DNA of 64,000 bases from Eleftheria terrae. Lineage in GTDB: Bacteria; Pseudomonadota; Gammaproteobacteria; Burkholderiales; Burkholderiaceae_C. The position numbers were made by a program, and so were the translations under genes. A model generated the notes under the pieces. The model was not told the DNA's origin and did not search any database. It worked only from the letters and a program-made list of their open reading frames with translations. Shown here piece by piece: positions 17,068 to 26,443 of the stretch (its first letter is position 1; every line of letters begins with the position of its first letter). Location of the stretch: the NCBI RefSeq assembly GCF_030419005.1, contig NZ_CP106951.1:2976001-3040000 (forward strand), written 5' to 3'.

Positions 17068-18755
17068 GACGGCAGGGTTCGAGTCGACAACTGAACGCGC
17101 ACGACGCCATCCGTCTCCCAAAACAGCTCGACCGCGTCCTGGTCGAGCCGCACCAGTTCCAGCCAGGAGACCTGCAGCACCTGGTCGACCGTCACGGTGA
17201 CGTCCAGTGGCTGGTCAAGGGACAGCAGCTCTTCTTGGGCGGAGAGCTCTTCTGCACCGGTGACGCGCCGGAAGAACGTGCCCAACCTCGTGCGCAGGAT
17301 CAGATCTCGGCGCTGTGGATGGGCAGTGACGAAGCGGCTGTAGCCGGTGTTGCGCACCACGAGGCCCGAGCCGCCGCTGACGACCGCTCGACTGACCTGC
17401 AGGTTCGAGGTGAACGTCGGCAGCCAGCAGGGATGCACCCGGCCGGTCCGGGCGGCCAGCCACTGGCGGAAGGCCGTGATCTGCGGCCGATTCGGCAGCA
17501 GCCAGGTGAGGCGCCGGCCGAGTTGCGGCGCGCCGGATTCATCATCGAATCCCCGAGGTCCGGTGCCCGAATCGATCACGGTCAGCTTACGCTGACAGCT
17601 GACGTCGATCTCTTCGCTCCAGTCCGGCGGCCAATCGAAGACGGAATAGCTCCGATAGACCGTTCCAGGCTCAGGAGCGCTTGATGCGCCCAAATCCTCC
17701 ACCGTGAACCGGCAGCGGCCGCTGGCGATTGTGTCCGTCAGCCGCCGGACGCCCGTCGTTCCGTCCAGGCGGGCCAGCCGCGCTGGCAGCACGCGGGTGC
17801 CGGCCGGCCAGGACTGTCCCAGCGCCAGGGTCAGCGTCAAGGCCGCGCCGTCGACCGACGCGATCTCCACCGCCTCGTTCTCGGCCGTCGAGCGCCAGAG
17901 CACCGCTATGCCGCCCGGGTGGTAGTCGCTGTGTGCAGCGTCGGGCACCACCAGTTGGCGGCCGCCAGCGACCACGTCCTGCAGCAGCCGGCTGCCATCC
18001 GTCCAGACGGGCAGGCAGTAGATGCGGGCTCCCCACGCAAACAGCAGGTGCTCCAGCAGGCGAACGTCCTGCCCCTCCAGGAGCCAGCTGTACTCGAAGC
18101 TGCGCCGCGGCAGCTGCCGCAGTCGAATGCGCTGCTCGGAGCCGTCGTGTGCCTCCAGCACCTCGCTCAGCCATTCCAAGCGCTCCGTCATGCCATCCGA
18201 CCAGTCGGGCCGGATGCCGAACACCACCACCCGCCGGCCGGTAACGCCCAACCGCATCTCGGCACCGCCGGCAAAGCGGAAGGTGAAGGCCGCGTTGATC
18301 GCCGGCGTACCGCGGTGGCTCGCCGAGAAGCTGTAGGTCCGCGATTGCAGCGCTCCGAAGACCAACGGTGGCGCGGGCGGCCCTGACAGCGCCAGGCCAT
18401 CTGCGCCAGTGGCCTCGATGGCCAGCACCGTCTGCTCCTGGAGATGCGCATTCCACACCTCCAGCCGGCGCACGATGGGGCTGATCACATTGCCAAGGTC
18501 GATCCGCGGCGGCAGCAGGTGGATGCGGTGGTACCAGTCGTCTGCGAAGGACGGCATCCGGGCGCCGGCCAGCCGCCGTTGCGGCTCACTGATTGGCCGA
18601 GCTGCGCCCCTGGTACCCGCCAAGGGCGAAACGCTGTCGGCGGCGGCAAAGGGGTAGCGCACCGGCCGGTAGCCGGAGATGCCCCTGGCGCGCTCATAGT
18701 GGACCGGCTCTCCAACGGCCGAGCCCGGAGCCACGATCCCTGCGAAGGCGGCCAT
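17064..18755 (-). CDS. phage virion/tail protein
   Basis: A 563-residue beta-rich protein between the BR0599-like gene and two paralogous tail genes. Segments such as TFRFAGGAEMRLGVTGRR and the repeated strand-turn pattern fit a structural tail protein, and GTA-like tails have a similarly placed gene before the BR0599-like one. No domain beyond that is recognisable. The start ATG is 3 bp after the preceding stop; an internal ATG giving MPSFADDW at residue 67 is an alternative. Coupled by ATGA to the next gene. Confidence 0.7.
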   Translation of the reverse strand: MAAFAGIVAPGSAVGEPVHYERARGISGYRPVRYPFAAADSVSPLAGTRGAARPISEPQRRLAGARMPSFADDWYHRIHLLPPRIDLGNVISPIVRRLEVWNAHLQEQTVLAIEATGADGLALSGPPAPPLVFGALQSRTYSFSASHRGTPAINAAFTFRFAGGAEMRLGVTGRRVVVFGIRPDWSDGMTERLEWLSEVLEAHDGSEQRIRLRQLPRRSFEYSWLLEGQDVRLLEHLLFAWGARIYCLPVWTDGSRLLQDVVAGGRQLVVPDAAHSDYHPGGIAVLWRSTAENEAVEIASVDGAALTLTLALGQSWPAGTRVLPARLARLDGTTGVRRLTDTIASGRCRFTVEDLGASSAPEPGTVYRSYSVFDWPPDWSEEIDVSCQRKLTVIDSGTGPRGFDDESGAPQLGRRLTWLLPNRPQITAFRQWLAARTGRVHPCWLPTFTSNLQVSRAVVSGGSGLVVRNTGYSRFVTAHPQRRDLILRTRLGTFFRRVTGAEELSAQEELLSLDQPLDVTVTVDQVLQVSWLELVRLDQDAVELFWETDGVVRVQLSTRTLPS

Positions 18756-18758
18756 CGC

Positions 18759-19721
18759 TCAGCGCTCCAGCCGCACGGCGTAGCCGTGCACACCGGACTT
18801 GTTGTTCTTCGAATGCGCCGGAAACGCCATCCATTGTTCGGGGCCAATCGCAAACACCTCCGCCGGTGCATGGTGCGTGATGTTCAGGTAGCGCAAGTGG
18901 GCTGGGTAGCCAAAAGGCGAGAAGAACCCATCAGGCCGTTCCAGGAAAACGTAAAACGGCAACAGCGGCGCGATGCCGTTCAGCGTGTTCGGCGTGCGGC
19001 TCCACCAGTAGTTGGCCAGCGTCTCGCGCGGGCTGCGCGGCCCTTCCTCCCAGATAGAGATGGCTCGCTTGCCGGTGATCGGCGACGCCTGGCAGACCGA
19101 CCACCAGCCATCGAAGCCGTCGGCCGCCGCCCGCACGTAGTTCCCACCTGCATATTTATAGTCGTTGAACGGCAGGCCGAAATGCAGGTCCTGCGTGTCC
19201 CCGAAGATGTAGTCGCTGGCGCTGGCGGTGAGCGCGTCCGACGAGCCAAAGGCGCCCGACACAAAGGCGCCGCCCGGGTAGTCGCCGTATTTCACGAGTT
19301 GCCCAAAGGCGAGGTGGTGGTACACCCCCGGCGCGACCTCGGCCACCATCGTCAGTTGCACCGGCGACTCGGACGAGAACAGGTGATAGGTGCAGGGACC
19401 TTCGACCTCGTACAGGCCCACCGCCTCGATGCGCTTCGACGGGTCGCGTGGCAGACCCGGCTGGTTGTTCCAAGGCTGCGCGGGATCGAACTGGTCGGAG
19501 CCGACCAGAAAGATGCCGGTCACCCGCTGGTAGCCGGAGCGCAGCGCCTCATCCAGCGCGCTGCGCAGGTGAAAAATCAGCTCGCCCTTGCGCAGCGACA
19601 GCTGCTGGCTGGGGCCGGACGGCCCCCAGCGCAGCTCCTGCCAGCCGCTGGCGACGGCGAACAGCCGCAGTGCGTCCAGCAGCGGGGTCGGACCCGCTGC
19701 CGTTCCAGTTTGGTAGGCCAT
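18759..19721 (-). CDS. phage virion protein, paralogue of the next upstream gene
   Basis: 320 residues. The N-terminus (MAYQTGTAAGPTPLLDALRL, then WQELRWGPSG) matches that of the gene at 19730-20662, and both contain a similar CTY/CLTG, YGDYPGG/YPYPLLIGG layout, so they are tandem paralogues. Rich in aromatic residues, Gly and beta structure, without Cys pairs or signal peptide. Position after the tape measure gene suggests a tail-tip or receptor-contact protein. Function is inferred from position. Confidence 0.72.
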   Translation of the reverse strand: MAYQTGTAAGPTPLLDALRLFAVASGWQELRWGPSGPSQQLSLRKGELIFHLRSALDEALRSGYQRVTGIFLVGSDQFDPAQPWNNQPGLPRDPSKRIEAVGLYEVEGPCTYHLFSSESPVQLTMVAEVAPGVYHHLAFGQLVKYGDYPGGAFVSGAFGSSDALTASASDYIFGDTQDLHFGLPFNDYKYAGGNYVRAAADGFDGWWSVCQASPITGKRAISIWEEGPRSPRETLANYWWSRTPNTLNGIAPLLPFYVFLERPDGFFSPFGYPAHLRYLNITHHAPAEVFAIGPEQWMAFPAHSKNNKSGVHGYAVRLER

Positions 19722-19729
19722 TGCGCTCC

Positions 19730-20662
19730 TCAGGCCAGGCGCAAGGCCCAGTAGTCCCGCACCGAGGTGCGAAAGACGTTCTGCACCACCAGGTGGTCCA
19801 CCCCGTTCACCTGGATGAGGTTTCCGGCCGCGTTGTTGAAGCCGGAGACTTGGTAGACGCCGTCCAGCTCACCGAACAGGTCGTGGTCGCCGGCCGAGTT
19901 GCCCTGCGACAGCACGATCGGCATCAGCACGTAGGTGCCGTCCAGCGCTTCCCGAAACACGCTGAGGTAGGCGTAGCTGCCCGGCCAGACCGGCCGGGCG
20001 CTGTCGTATCGGGATTCCGTTGTCGGGCTGTAGGTGTTCTGAAACGGCAGCCAGGCGCCGGCCGGCCCCCGCAGCATCGTGGCCGTCGAGCTGGCGTTTT
20101 GCACGTCCTCGCCCGGATCCACAAAATGCCGGTGGTTGGGCCCGGTGACGCTGTAGCGCCGCCCCCGCTGGCCCGTCATGGAGCCACCGATCAGCAAGGG
20201 ATAGGGGTACTGGCCCGGCGCAGTGTAGGGCAGGATGAAGCCCAGGTAGGCCGCCTGGTAGAGCGTGGAGACCTTGGCCACGACCACCGCCCGGCGGCCG
20301 TTGGCGACAAACCAGTACGGCGTCGCGTCGTTCCAGAGGCTCATCATCGGCAGCCAGCCGGTCAGGCAGCCGGGCTGGGCGTAGAACGTGTCAACCTGGC
20401 TGAAGCCAATGCTCCCGTTGAGGTCCCACATGTAGTAGCCGGAGGTGGGGTTCTCGTAGGACCGCACGCCGCAGTAGATGTCGTCAGCACCAGCGAGGCC
20501 GGGCGCCCGCAGGAGGAGCTCTTGGGTCGCGGCGTCTGAGACCCAGCGCAGCTCGGTCCATTGCTGGCCGGCGGCGACCAGCGCCGGGTGCTGGGTCAGG
20601 AAGACGCGTAAGCGCTCCAGGAGGTTGCGGTAATCAGTCGCGGTGCCCGATTCAAATGCCAT
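19730..20662 (-). CDS. phage virion protein, paralogue of the downstream gene
   Basis: 310 residues, beginning MAFESGTATDYRNLLERLRV and WTELRWVSDAA, clearly related to the following gene. The middle has YYMWDLNGSIGFSQ and RHFVDPGEDVQN. First gene after the tape measure gene. Such pairs arise by duplication and may let the tail carry two different contact surfaces; that is an inference. Confidence 0.72.
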   Translation of the reverse strand: MAFESGTATDYRNLLERLRVFLTQHPALVAAGQQWTELRWVSDAATQELLLRAPGLAGADDIYCGVRSYENPTSGYYMWDLNGSIGFSQVDTFYAQPGCLTGWLPMMSLWNDATPYWFVANGRRAVVVAKVSTLYQAAYLGFILPYTAPGQYPYPLLIGGSMTGQRGRRYSVTGPNHRHFVDPGEDVQNASSTATMLRGPAGAWLPFQNTYSPTTESRYDSARPVWPGSYAYLSVFREALDGTYVLMPIVLSQGNSAGDHDLFGELDGVYQVSGFNNAAGNLIQVNGVDHLVVQNVFRTSVRDYWALRLA

Positions 20663-20678
20663 CGGTGTTCTCTCTTGC

Positions 20679-23600
20679 TCAGGTCAGCACCTGCCGGACG
20701 GAGCCGGCGTTGCGCTGCAGGATGTTGAGGATGGTTTTCTCGCCTGCGGACGAGTTGAGGTAATCGGCCGCCATTGCGGGGTCGATCACGTTGACGATGC
20801 GCACGCCCTGGGCGGCGGGGGCTTGCTGACGAGGCTGGACGTCGGGAACCAGGCCGCCGGCCGCAAAGGCAAGTGCCGGACCCTTGAAGGTCGGTCCCTG
20901 CGCCACCCCATTGAGCGAATGCAGAAAAGCCACGCCCACCCGGCGCACTGCTGCCGCGTTGACGACAAACTCCCCGGCCGACAGACGCGCCGGAATGGAA
21001 TCGCTCGTCGAGGTGCCGGGGCCTGTGACGTAGCCGCCCGAGGCGTAGCCCTTGAGGAGCGAGGAGATGAACCCGGCAAAGCCGGACGCCCCGCCGCTTC
21101 CCTTCGGCAAACTGGCGAACAGCGACTCCGCGAGCTTCTGCGAGGCAATCCGCTGGATGGTCACCAGCACCGAGCGAGCGAAGTCGCCGAAAGCCTCCTT
21201 GGCGGTTTTCGCTCCGCGGCCGATGTCCTCGAACAGCTGCCCAAAGCCGTCCCGAATGCTGCCGTCGATGGCCACCGCCACCTCGTCGACCGCCAGCTTT
21301 ACCTGAGCGATCTCATTCTTCCACGCCTGCACCCGGGCCACCGCCTCCGGGCCGATGGCGGCGCCGGTGGTTTCCAGCTTGGGCAGCAGAGCATCGAGCA
21401 CGGTGCCGGTCTCCCGGTGCAGGGCCAGGATCTGCCGCTTCGCCTGGGATTCGGTCAGCAGGCCGGCCTGACGCTGCAGGTCGATGGACTGCTCGCTGGC
21501 GCGCATGCGGGCCAGGGTGGTGTCGAATTCGCGTTCGTAGGTGGTTAGGTCGGCAGATGCCGCCTTGACGTCGATGAGGCGGCCCAGGGTTGCCATGCCG
21601 GCGCTGTCGCCCTCAGCGCGCAGCCGCTCCATCAGCTTGCGGTACTGCTCCTCGATGGTCGCACGCCGGTCCTGCGCCGTGCTGGCCTGGGTCAGGTCCA
21701 GCAGTTCTTCTCGCGCCTTGGTGAGCTCCTCCCTCAGCTCGCGTTCTGCCTGGGCGGTGGCCCGCGCCGCGGCAACAGCAACGTCCCCTCGCTTGCGCAG
21801 CAGCACCGTGAAGTCGGCGTTGATCTTGGCCAGATCGGCCTGCGCCTTGGCGCGGTCGTCCGGCTTCTCTGCTGCTTTGACCGCACGCTGCTGCTCGGCG
21901 ATCGCTTGCCGCGTGCGGTTGATCTCCGCGTCAATCTCCTGCTGCTCCAGCCGCGCCTTGCGCTCGTGATAGCTGCGGATCGAAATGGTGCGGTCCTCCA
22001 GTGCCCGGTCCAGCGCCCGCTGTTCCCGCTCCAGGCTGTCCTTGAGCAACTGGAACGCGGCGTCCGCTTGGGCCTTCAGCAACGCTTGCCAAGCGGCGGC
22101 GCCCGGCGGCGGAGGTGGGGTGCCCTTCGGCGGCGGCTCCGCGAAGGTGTCCTTCTTCTTGGAATCGGGTCGGATGCGGGCCGCAATGGCTTGGGCTGCC
22201 TCGCCGACGTAGTCGCGGTCGAACGCCTCCCGCACCTTGCCGGCGAGCTCGTCGTCGACGCTCTGCATCTGCTGCAGATTGCGGTCGATTTCACCCTTCA
22301 TCGCGCGCATCGAGAAATCACCCTCGAAGGCTGCCGCGATGTCCTGCTTCAAGGCGCGGGTCAGCGCTCCGATGTCGGAGAACGCCGTTTTGAAGCGCTC
22401 GACCAGGAACTCCGCTGTCCTGGCCGCCAGCGAGCCGATCGCCGTGAAGGCGCCGATCCCCGTGTTCACCAGCGCCCGCAGTCCGGTGCCGAGGCGGGTG
22501 AGACCCCCGATGGCGGTGTCACGCAGGCGCGCCCAGGTGTGGTCGTTGATGCGGACCAACTCCACCAGGGCGCCCCAGGCGGCCTGCACCTTCTCGGTCA
22601 GCAGCGACCAGGCGGCCGCGACGATCTGCCGGATCGAGGCGGTCCGGCCACCAAACTCGACCACTGCGTCCCGGGCGGAGTACAAGGCAGAGCCCAGCAG
22701 GCCGACCGCCGTCACCACCATGCCAATGGGACCGCCCAGGAGCGTGAAGGCGCCGCGCAGCGCCGCCGTGGCCCGGCCGAGCAGGCCGGTCGATGCTGCC
22801 GCTTGCGCTACGGCTGCGCTGGCCGCGCCAGCCTGTTTACGGGCCTGGACCGCGTCCGTGACGAGTGCGACTGAGGTGGCGCCTTGCGCCCGCGCCTGGG
22901 CGAGGGCCGCTGCGGTGACCCGCATGCGAGCAATGGCCTCCGCCTCCAGCCCCCGCAGTTGGCTGAGGCGGGCGATTGCCTCGGCGCGGGCCGCCGCCGT
23001 GCTGGCGACCATCGAGCTCACCAGCCGCCCGAACGCCGCCATCAACCCGATGCCCACCAGTGTCAGCAAACCGCCGATGTGCTGGGCCAGCAGCTGGATC
23101 CCTTGCGCTAGCCCAGCGGTCCAGCCGCTCGCGCTGTCGCGGCTGCCAAAGGCCCGCAGGAAGGCGTTCTGCAGGCGGGTCAACGCCCCCGACACCGTGT
23201 CCGGCAGGCTGCCGTACTCCTCAGCGAGCCGGCCCCGCTGCTTGAGCAGGGCATCGATGACTGCGGCAGAGGTCAACTTGCCCTGTTCTGCCAGTTGGCG
23301 CAGCGCGTCTTTCGGGACACCCAGGCCGGCGGCAATGGCGGTCGCCAGCCGGGGAGCCTGGTCCATGACCGAATTGAACTCGTCGCCGCGCAGCGTGCCG
23401 CTGCCCAGGGCCTGGCCCAGCTGCATCAGCGCGGCTGAGGCACCTTCGGCAGAGCTGCCGGACAGCGTCATGGCCTGTCCGACAGCGTTGGTGGTGTCCA
23501 ACGCCTCCGACTGGGACCGGCCCAGGGCCTGCAGGGTCGGCGCCAGCTTGGTGTACAGCGACACCGTTTCCGCCCACGGCGCCCGATTGCGCTGCGCCAT

Positions 23601-24230
23601 CTCGAACAGCTCGCCCTCGGCATGGTTGAACTCCTCCTGGGAAGACACCGCCAGCTTCAAGCGGGCCTGCAACCCCTTGTACTGGTCGGCCGCCCCCGTC
23701 AGCTCGCGCACGCCCGCGCCAACGCCGAGGGCCGCGCCCATTTGCCCGAACGCCGCGCCGAATTGGCCGGCCTCCGTTCGCAGGCGCGCCATCCCGGCCT
23801 GCAGCGGTTGCAAGGCGCGGGCCGACTGTGCAGCAGCCTGGCCGATACCGGCCGTTGCGGACACCACTTCGCCCTGCGACCGGGCGGCGTTGCGCGCTGC
23901 CGCTGCCAGCCGCGCGTGCAGTGCTGCCGTCTCGGTGAGAACGGTCTGGTCGCGCCCCGCGACATCCAGCGGCGGCGCGTCGGCACGGGAGGCACCCTGC
24001 GAGGTCGCTGCCCGCTGGAGCCGGCCTTGCAGCGCGTCGTATTGCGCGGCTGCCGCCTGCAGGTCTCGCACGCCGGCTCCGGCGCCGATGCCCGCCCCCA
24101 CGTCTCGCAGGGAGTCTCCCACCTGCGCGGCTTGCTCGCGCAGCTGCACCAGGCTGGCCTGTATGGTCTGAAACGCCCGCCGCGTGTCGTCGACGGCGGT
24201 AATGAGGATCTGCGCTCGGTTTTGAGCCAT
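20679..24230 (-). CDS. phage tail tape measure protein
   Basis: 1183 residues, the longest tail gene, setting tail length and helping DNA pass into the cell. The N-terminal 180 residues are heptad-rich coiled coil. A tape-measure domain follows at about 185-330 (ARLKLAVSSQEEFNHA, GSSAEGASAALMQLGQALGS, GDEFNSVMDQAPRLA). Hydrophobic segments lie near residues 375-400 and 500-520 (LLGGPIGMVVTAVGLLGSAL). Long Arg/Glu/Gln-rich helices make up most of 700-1000. AAGGAAA sits before the ATG. It follows the frameshifted chaperone and DUF6441 genes, as expected. Confidence 0.93.
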   Translation of the reverse strand: MAQNRAQILITAVDDTRRAFQTIQASLVQLREQAAQVGDSLRDVGAGIGAGAGVRDLQAAAAQYDALQGRLQRAATSQGASRADAPPLDVAGRDQTVLTETAALHARLAAAARNAARSQGEVVSATAGIGQAAAQSARALQPLQAGMARLRTEAGQFGAAFGQMGAALGVGAGVRELTGAADQYKGLQARLKLAVSSQEEFNHAEGELFEMAQRNRAPWAETVSLYTKLAPTLQALGRSQSEALDTTNAVGQAMTLSGSSAEGASAALMQLGQALGSGTLRGDEFNSVMDQAPRLATAIAAGLGVPKDALRQLAEQGKLTSAAVIDALLKQRGRLAEEYGSLPDTVSGALTRLQNAFLRAFGSRDSASGWTAGLAQGIQLLAQHIGGLLTLVGIGLMAAFGRLVSSMVASTAAARAEAIARLSQLRGLEAEAIARMRVTAAALAQARAQGATSVALVTDAVQARKQAGAASAAVAQAAASTGLLGRATAALRGAFTLLGGPIGMVVTAVGLLGSALYSARDAVVEFGGRTASIRQIVAAAWSLLTEKVQAAWGALVELVRINDHTWARLRDTAIGGLTRLGTGLRALVNTGIGAFTAIGSLAARTAEFLVERFKTAFSDIGALTRALKQDIAAAFEGDFSMRAMKGEIDRNLQQMQSVDDELAGKVREAFDRDYVGEAAQAIAARIRPDSKKKDTFAEPPPKGTPPPPPGAAAWQALLKAQADAAFQLLKDSLEREQRALDRALEDRTISIRSYHERKARLEQQEIDAEINRTRQAIAEQQRAVKAAEKPDDRAKAQADLAKINADFTVLLRKRGDVAVAAARATAQAERELREELTKAREELLDLTQASTAQDRRATIEEQYRKLMERLRAEGDSAGMATLGRLIDVKAASADLTTYEREFDTTLARMRASEQSIDLQRQAGLLTESQAKRQILALHRETGTVLDALLPKLETTGAAIGPEAVARVQAWKNEIAQVKLAVDEVAVAIDGSIRDGFGQLFEDIGRGAKTAKEAFGDFARSVLVTIQRIASQKLAESLFASLPKGSGGASGFAGFISSLLKGYASGGYVTGPGTSTSDSIPARLSAGEFVVNAAAVRRVGVAFLHSLNGVAQGPTFKGPALAFAAGGLVPDVQPRQQAPAAQGVRIVNVIDPAMAADYLNSSAGEKTILNILQRNAGSVRQVLT

Positions 24231-24250
24231 GACATTTCCTTGGAAGGAAA

Positions 24251-24898
24251 TCAGGATGAGGTCGAGGCCTTCTCGATAGCCGCGACCAAGCGCAGCAAGT
24301 CGCGGCTCACCGTGCGCGTCAGGTCGAACCGGCGCCGCAGGCGAACTTGCCGCACAAACACGGCAATCGGGATCTCCTGTCCTCGCTTCAGCCGCTTGAC
24401 GTCGCTGCGTTCCCGCTCGGCGCGCCGAAAGCGGGTGAGCGCCCGGCTGTTGGCAGAGAGGTTCTCCGCCATCAGGATCGCGCGTCCGTCCCTCTGGACG
24501 AAAAACGCGTTGCCGGCGTCCATCAGGTCGCGCACTACCCGAGCGAATGCCTTGCGGCCCAGGCGCTGGTGTTGCGGCAGCAGCGGGATCAACATGCGGC
24601 CCTGAATGGCACCCCCCTGCTCGTGGAGGCCGAGCCAGGGCACCTTGGAGCCGATGTAGAGCGCGGGCAAGCGGTCCGGCTTGCTGTCGAAGACCTTGGA
24701 CCGCATGGACTTCAGGAAGGACGGCTTGGCGGTCTTGAAGCTGGCACGCATCTCGGACCGGACGGTCTCGACTATCTCCTTACCGGTCTCCCGCATGGCC
24801 TTTGCCACGTCGGTTCGGAGGGAACGCCGAAAGTCCTCCTGCCATGCGTCGAAACCGCCCGGCCTCAGCAGGCCGCCAGCGGTGAGTTGCAGTTTCAT
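24251..24898 (-). CDS. DUF6441 family phage tail protein
   Basis: A 215-residue basic protein between the tail chaperone and tape measure genes. It begins MKLQLTAGGLL and contains VPWLGLHEQGGAIQG and FVQRDGRAILMAEN-like strands that fit the DUF6441 family. Its ATG overlaps the stop of the frameshifted chaperone extension (ATGA), so the long chaperone form is translationally coupled to it. No enzymatic motif is seen; a minor tail or tail-completion role is likely. Confidence 0.75.
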   Translation of the reverse strand: MKLQLTAGGLLRPGGFDAWQEDFRRSLRTDVAKAMRETGKEIVETVRSEMRASFKTAKPSFLKSMRSKVFDSKPDRLPALYIGSKVPWLGLHEQGGAIQGRMLIPLLPQHQRLGRKAFARVVRDLMDAGNAFFVQRDGRAILMAENLSANSRALTRFRRAERERSDVKRLKRGQEIPIAVFVRQVRLRRRFDLTRTVSRDLLRLVAAIEKASTSS

Positions 24899-25487
24899 GC
24901 GCTGTACTTCTGCAGCTCCCGCTGCAGCTGTTGAATGGCGTCCCGGCTGCCCTGGGCAGCCACCGCAGTGACAGTGAGCTGTGCGGCGAGCCGCTCGTGC
25001 TCCATCCGGGCATCGGCCGCCAGAAAAGCGTTCACCTGGGCCAGCGTGTAGCTCAGGATCTCGGCGTACCGGTGGCCCCCCCGGATCAGCCGGGCGATGG
25101 CGCTGGCCCAGCCAAGCGGCTGCTGATGGCCTGAGCCAGCCTGCCGATGCGCGGCGCCACCCGCCGCACGAAAAAATCGGCATTCACCTCGAACACCGCG
25201 CCGGCCAGCACCAGCGCTTCGTCGACGGCGAGGCGGTCGATCCACTCCCGGGGCCGGCGTGCCGCCAGGCTGAGTGTCTGCAGCAGCGCCTCCCCGTGCT
25301 CGCACAGCAGCGTCAGCCAATCCGGCTCCGCGGCCAGCTGCGACGCAAAAGGCCGCATGGCCTTCAGTACGGCGGGCAGTTCGCCCAGCACCAGAGGGCG
25401 GATCTCTAGGCGCTCGCCGGCGATGTCCACGGTCACCGTCAGCGGCGAGATGATGTCCAGGTCCATGCTGGCTCCATCCTCGCTCAT
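24895..25487 (-). CDS. tail assembly chaperone, long form made by -1 frameshifting
   Basis: A -1 slip at the heptamer (25176 to 25170) joins the first 106 residues of the short form to an open frame reading FFRAAGGAAHRQ and then LGWASAIARLIRGG, and ending QQLQRELQKYSA, giving about 197 residues. The extension has no good start codon of its own and its end overlaps the next ATG, so frameshifting explains both. It is the equivalent of lambda gpGT, which links the tail tube and tape measure proteins during assembly. Confidence 0.8.
25086..25487 (-). CDS. tail assembly chaperone, short (zero-frame) form
   Basis: 133 residues (MSEDGASMDLDIISPLTVTV at the start). It lies between the tail tube and tape measure genes, the standard place of the lambda gpG chaperone. 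The protein is helical and acidic. Near its end, codons 104-106 (Asp-Phe-Phe) carry a perfect TTTTTTC slippery heptamer; without slippage, translation stops here after SSRLAGPAPSPG. Its start overlaps the tail tube stop by 4 bp. Confidence 0.82.
   Translation of the reverse strand: MSEDGASMDLDIISPLTVTVDIAGERLEIRPLVLGELPAVLKAMRPFASQLAAEPDWLTLLCEHGEALLQTLSLAARRPREWIDRLAVDEALVLAGAVFEVNADFFVRRVAPRIGRLAQAISSRLAGPAPSPG
25170..25176 (-). promoter_or_regulatory. -1 frameshift slippery heptamer T TTT TTC
   Basis: On the minus strand, in the zero frame, the codons read GAT TTT TTC, giving the canonical X XXY YYZ heptamer. Both the zero frame (to 25086) and the -1 frame (to 24895) are open around it. 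Confidence 0.85.
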
Positions 25488-26281
25488 AGCAGCACGAGCC
25501 GGCCGAACTGGCCCAGCTCCCCGGTGGCGGGCTTCAGCGTGTCGGCGAGCACCTGGCCCGACAGCTCGAACTTCAGCAGCTCGTCGGTGATCATCGACAG
25601 CTCCTTGGCCGGGTTGATCGCGACTCGGTACAGGTCGATGACAACCTCCGCGTTACCGTCGGCCGTGTTCAACCCCTCAAAGCGCACCCAGCGCTCCGGC
25701 AGCGGTTGGGTGAACATCGAGGTCACCTGCGCAACCCCATAGGCATAGTCGACCTTGAACGGCTCGACGTAGGGCCCCCCTGCGGTCTTGTCGTTGACCA
25801 CGAGCGAGCCGTGCTTGGCATTGACGCTGTACTGCGCCGCTGGCAGCGTCTTCGGCGTGGAAGACGAATCCTTGACCACCACCGTGGAGACGTTCTGCTT
25901 GGTCAGCAGGTAGAGGCTGCCCGGCGTGACCGGATTGGGCAGCGCCTCGGCCGCCACACTGCCGGCGGCCTGTTGCGTGGTGGTGCCGTACAGGCCCAGC
26001 GCAAGATTGCCCGGCACCAGCTCTTCCAGCGTGCAGGAGAACTCGCCCTTCTTGGTTTTGATCAGCTGCAGGTCGGTGAGGCGCTGGCCGCTGGAGGACT
26101 CCTGGTGCTCCAGGGTCTCCACCGACAGCGAGACCTTCAATTCGGGGACGTTGCCGACATAGGACAGGCCGAGGGGGCGGCCGGCGGCATCGCGCGATCC
26201 GACGTAGACGCGGCCTTGGCCGGAGAAGTAGGGCATGAACAGTACCTTGTTCTGATTGATGGATGTGAGTAGGGCGCCCAC
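25484..26281 (-). CDS. phage major tail tube protein
   Basis: 265 residues. The N-terminal motif (NQNKVLF, GRVYVGSRDAAGRPLGLSYV) and the LKVSLSVETLEHQESSSG strand are typical of siphophage major tail proteins; the middle has a beta-rich insertion. The start is a GTG at 26281; the ATG at 26236, 6 bases after AAGG, would give a protein 15 residues shorter. I keep the longer form because NQNKVLF resembles other family members. It polymerises into the tail tube. Confidence 0.8.
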   Translation of the reverse strand: MGALLTSINQNKVLFMPYFSGQGRVYVGSRDAAGRPLGLSYVGNVPELKVSLSVETLEHQESSSGQRLTDLQLIKTKKGEFSCTLEELVPGNLALGLYGTTTQQAAGSVAAEALPNPVTPGSLYLLTKQNVSTVVVKDSSSTPKTLPAAQYSVNAKHGSLVVNDKTAGGPYVEPFKVDYAYGVAQVTSMFTQPLPERWVRFEGLNTADGNAEVVIDLYRVAINPAKELSMITDELLKFELSGQVLADTLKPATGELGQFGRLVLL

Positions 26282-26443
26282 GGCTCAACACCGAGGTGAC
26301 TTTTAGGGACGAGAACCCGCTGGATTGACGCCCGAGGCAAGCGGGCGTTGCCGTCGCATGTGAGCGAGGCCGATGCCCTCGTTGCTGCTACTCTTGAGGA
26401 GCGAGCACACACCGTTGCTGCTCAGCACGAACAGGGAGGTCGA

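Noticed and set aside
24895..25320. Independent gene in the -1 frame of the tail chaperone
   Set aside because: Its first part is out-of-frame Arg/Gly/Ala sequence and it has no usable start; frameshifting from the chaperone explains it.
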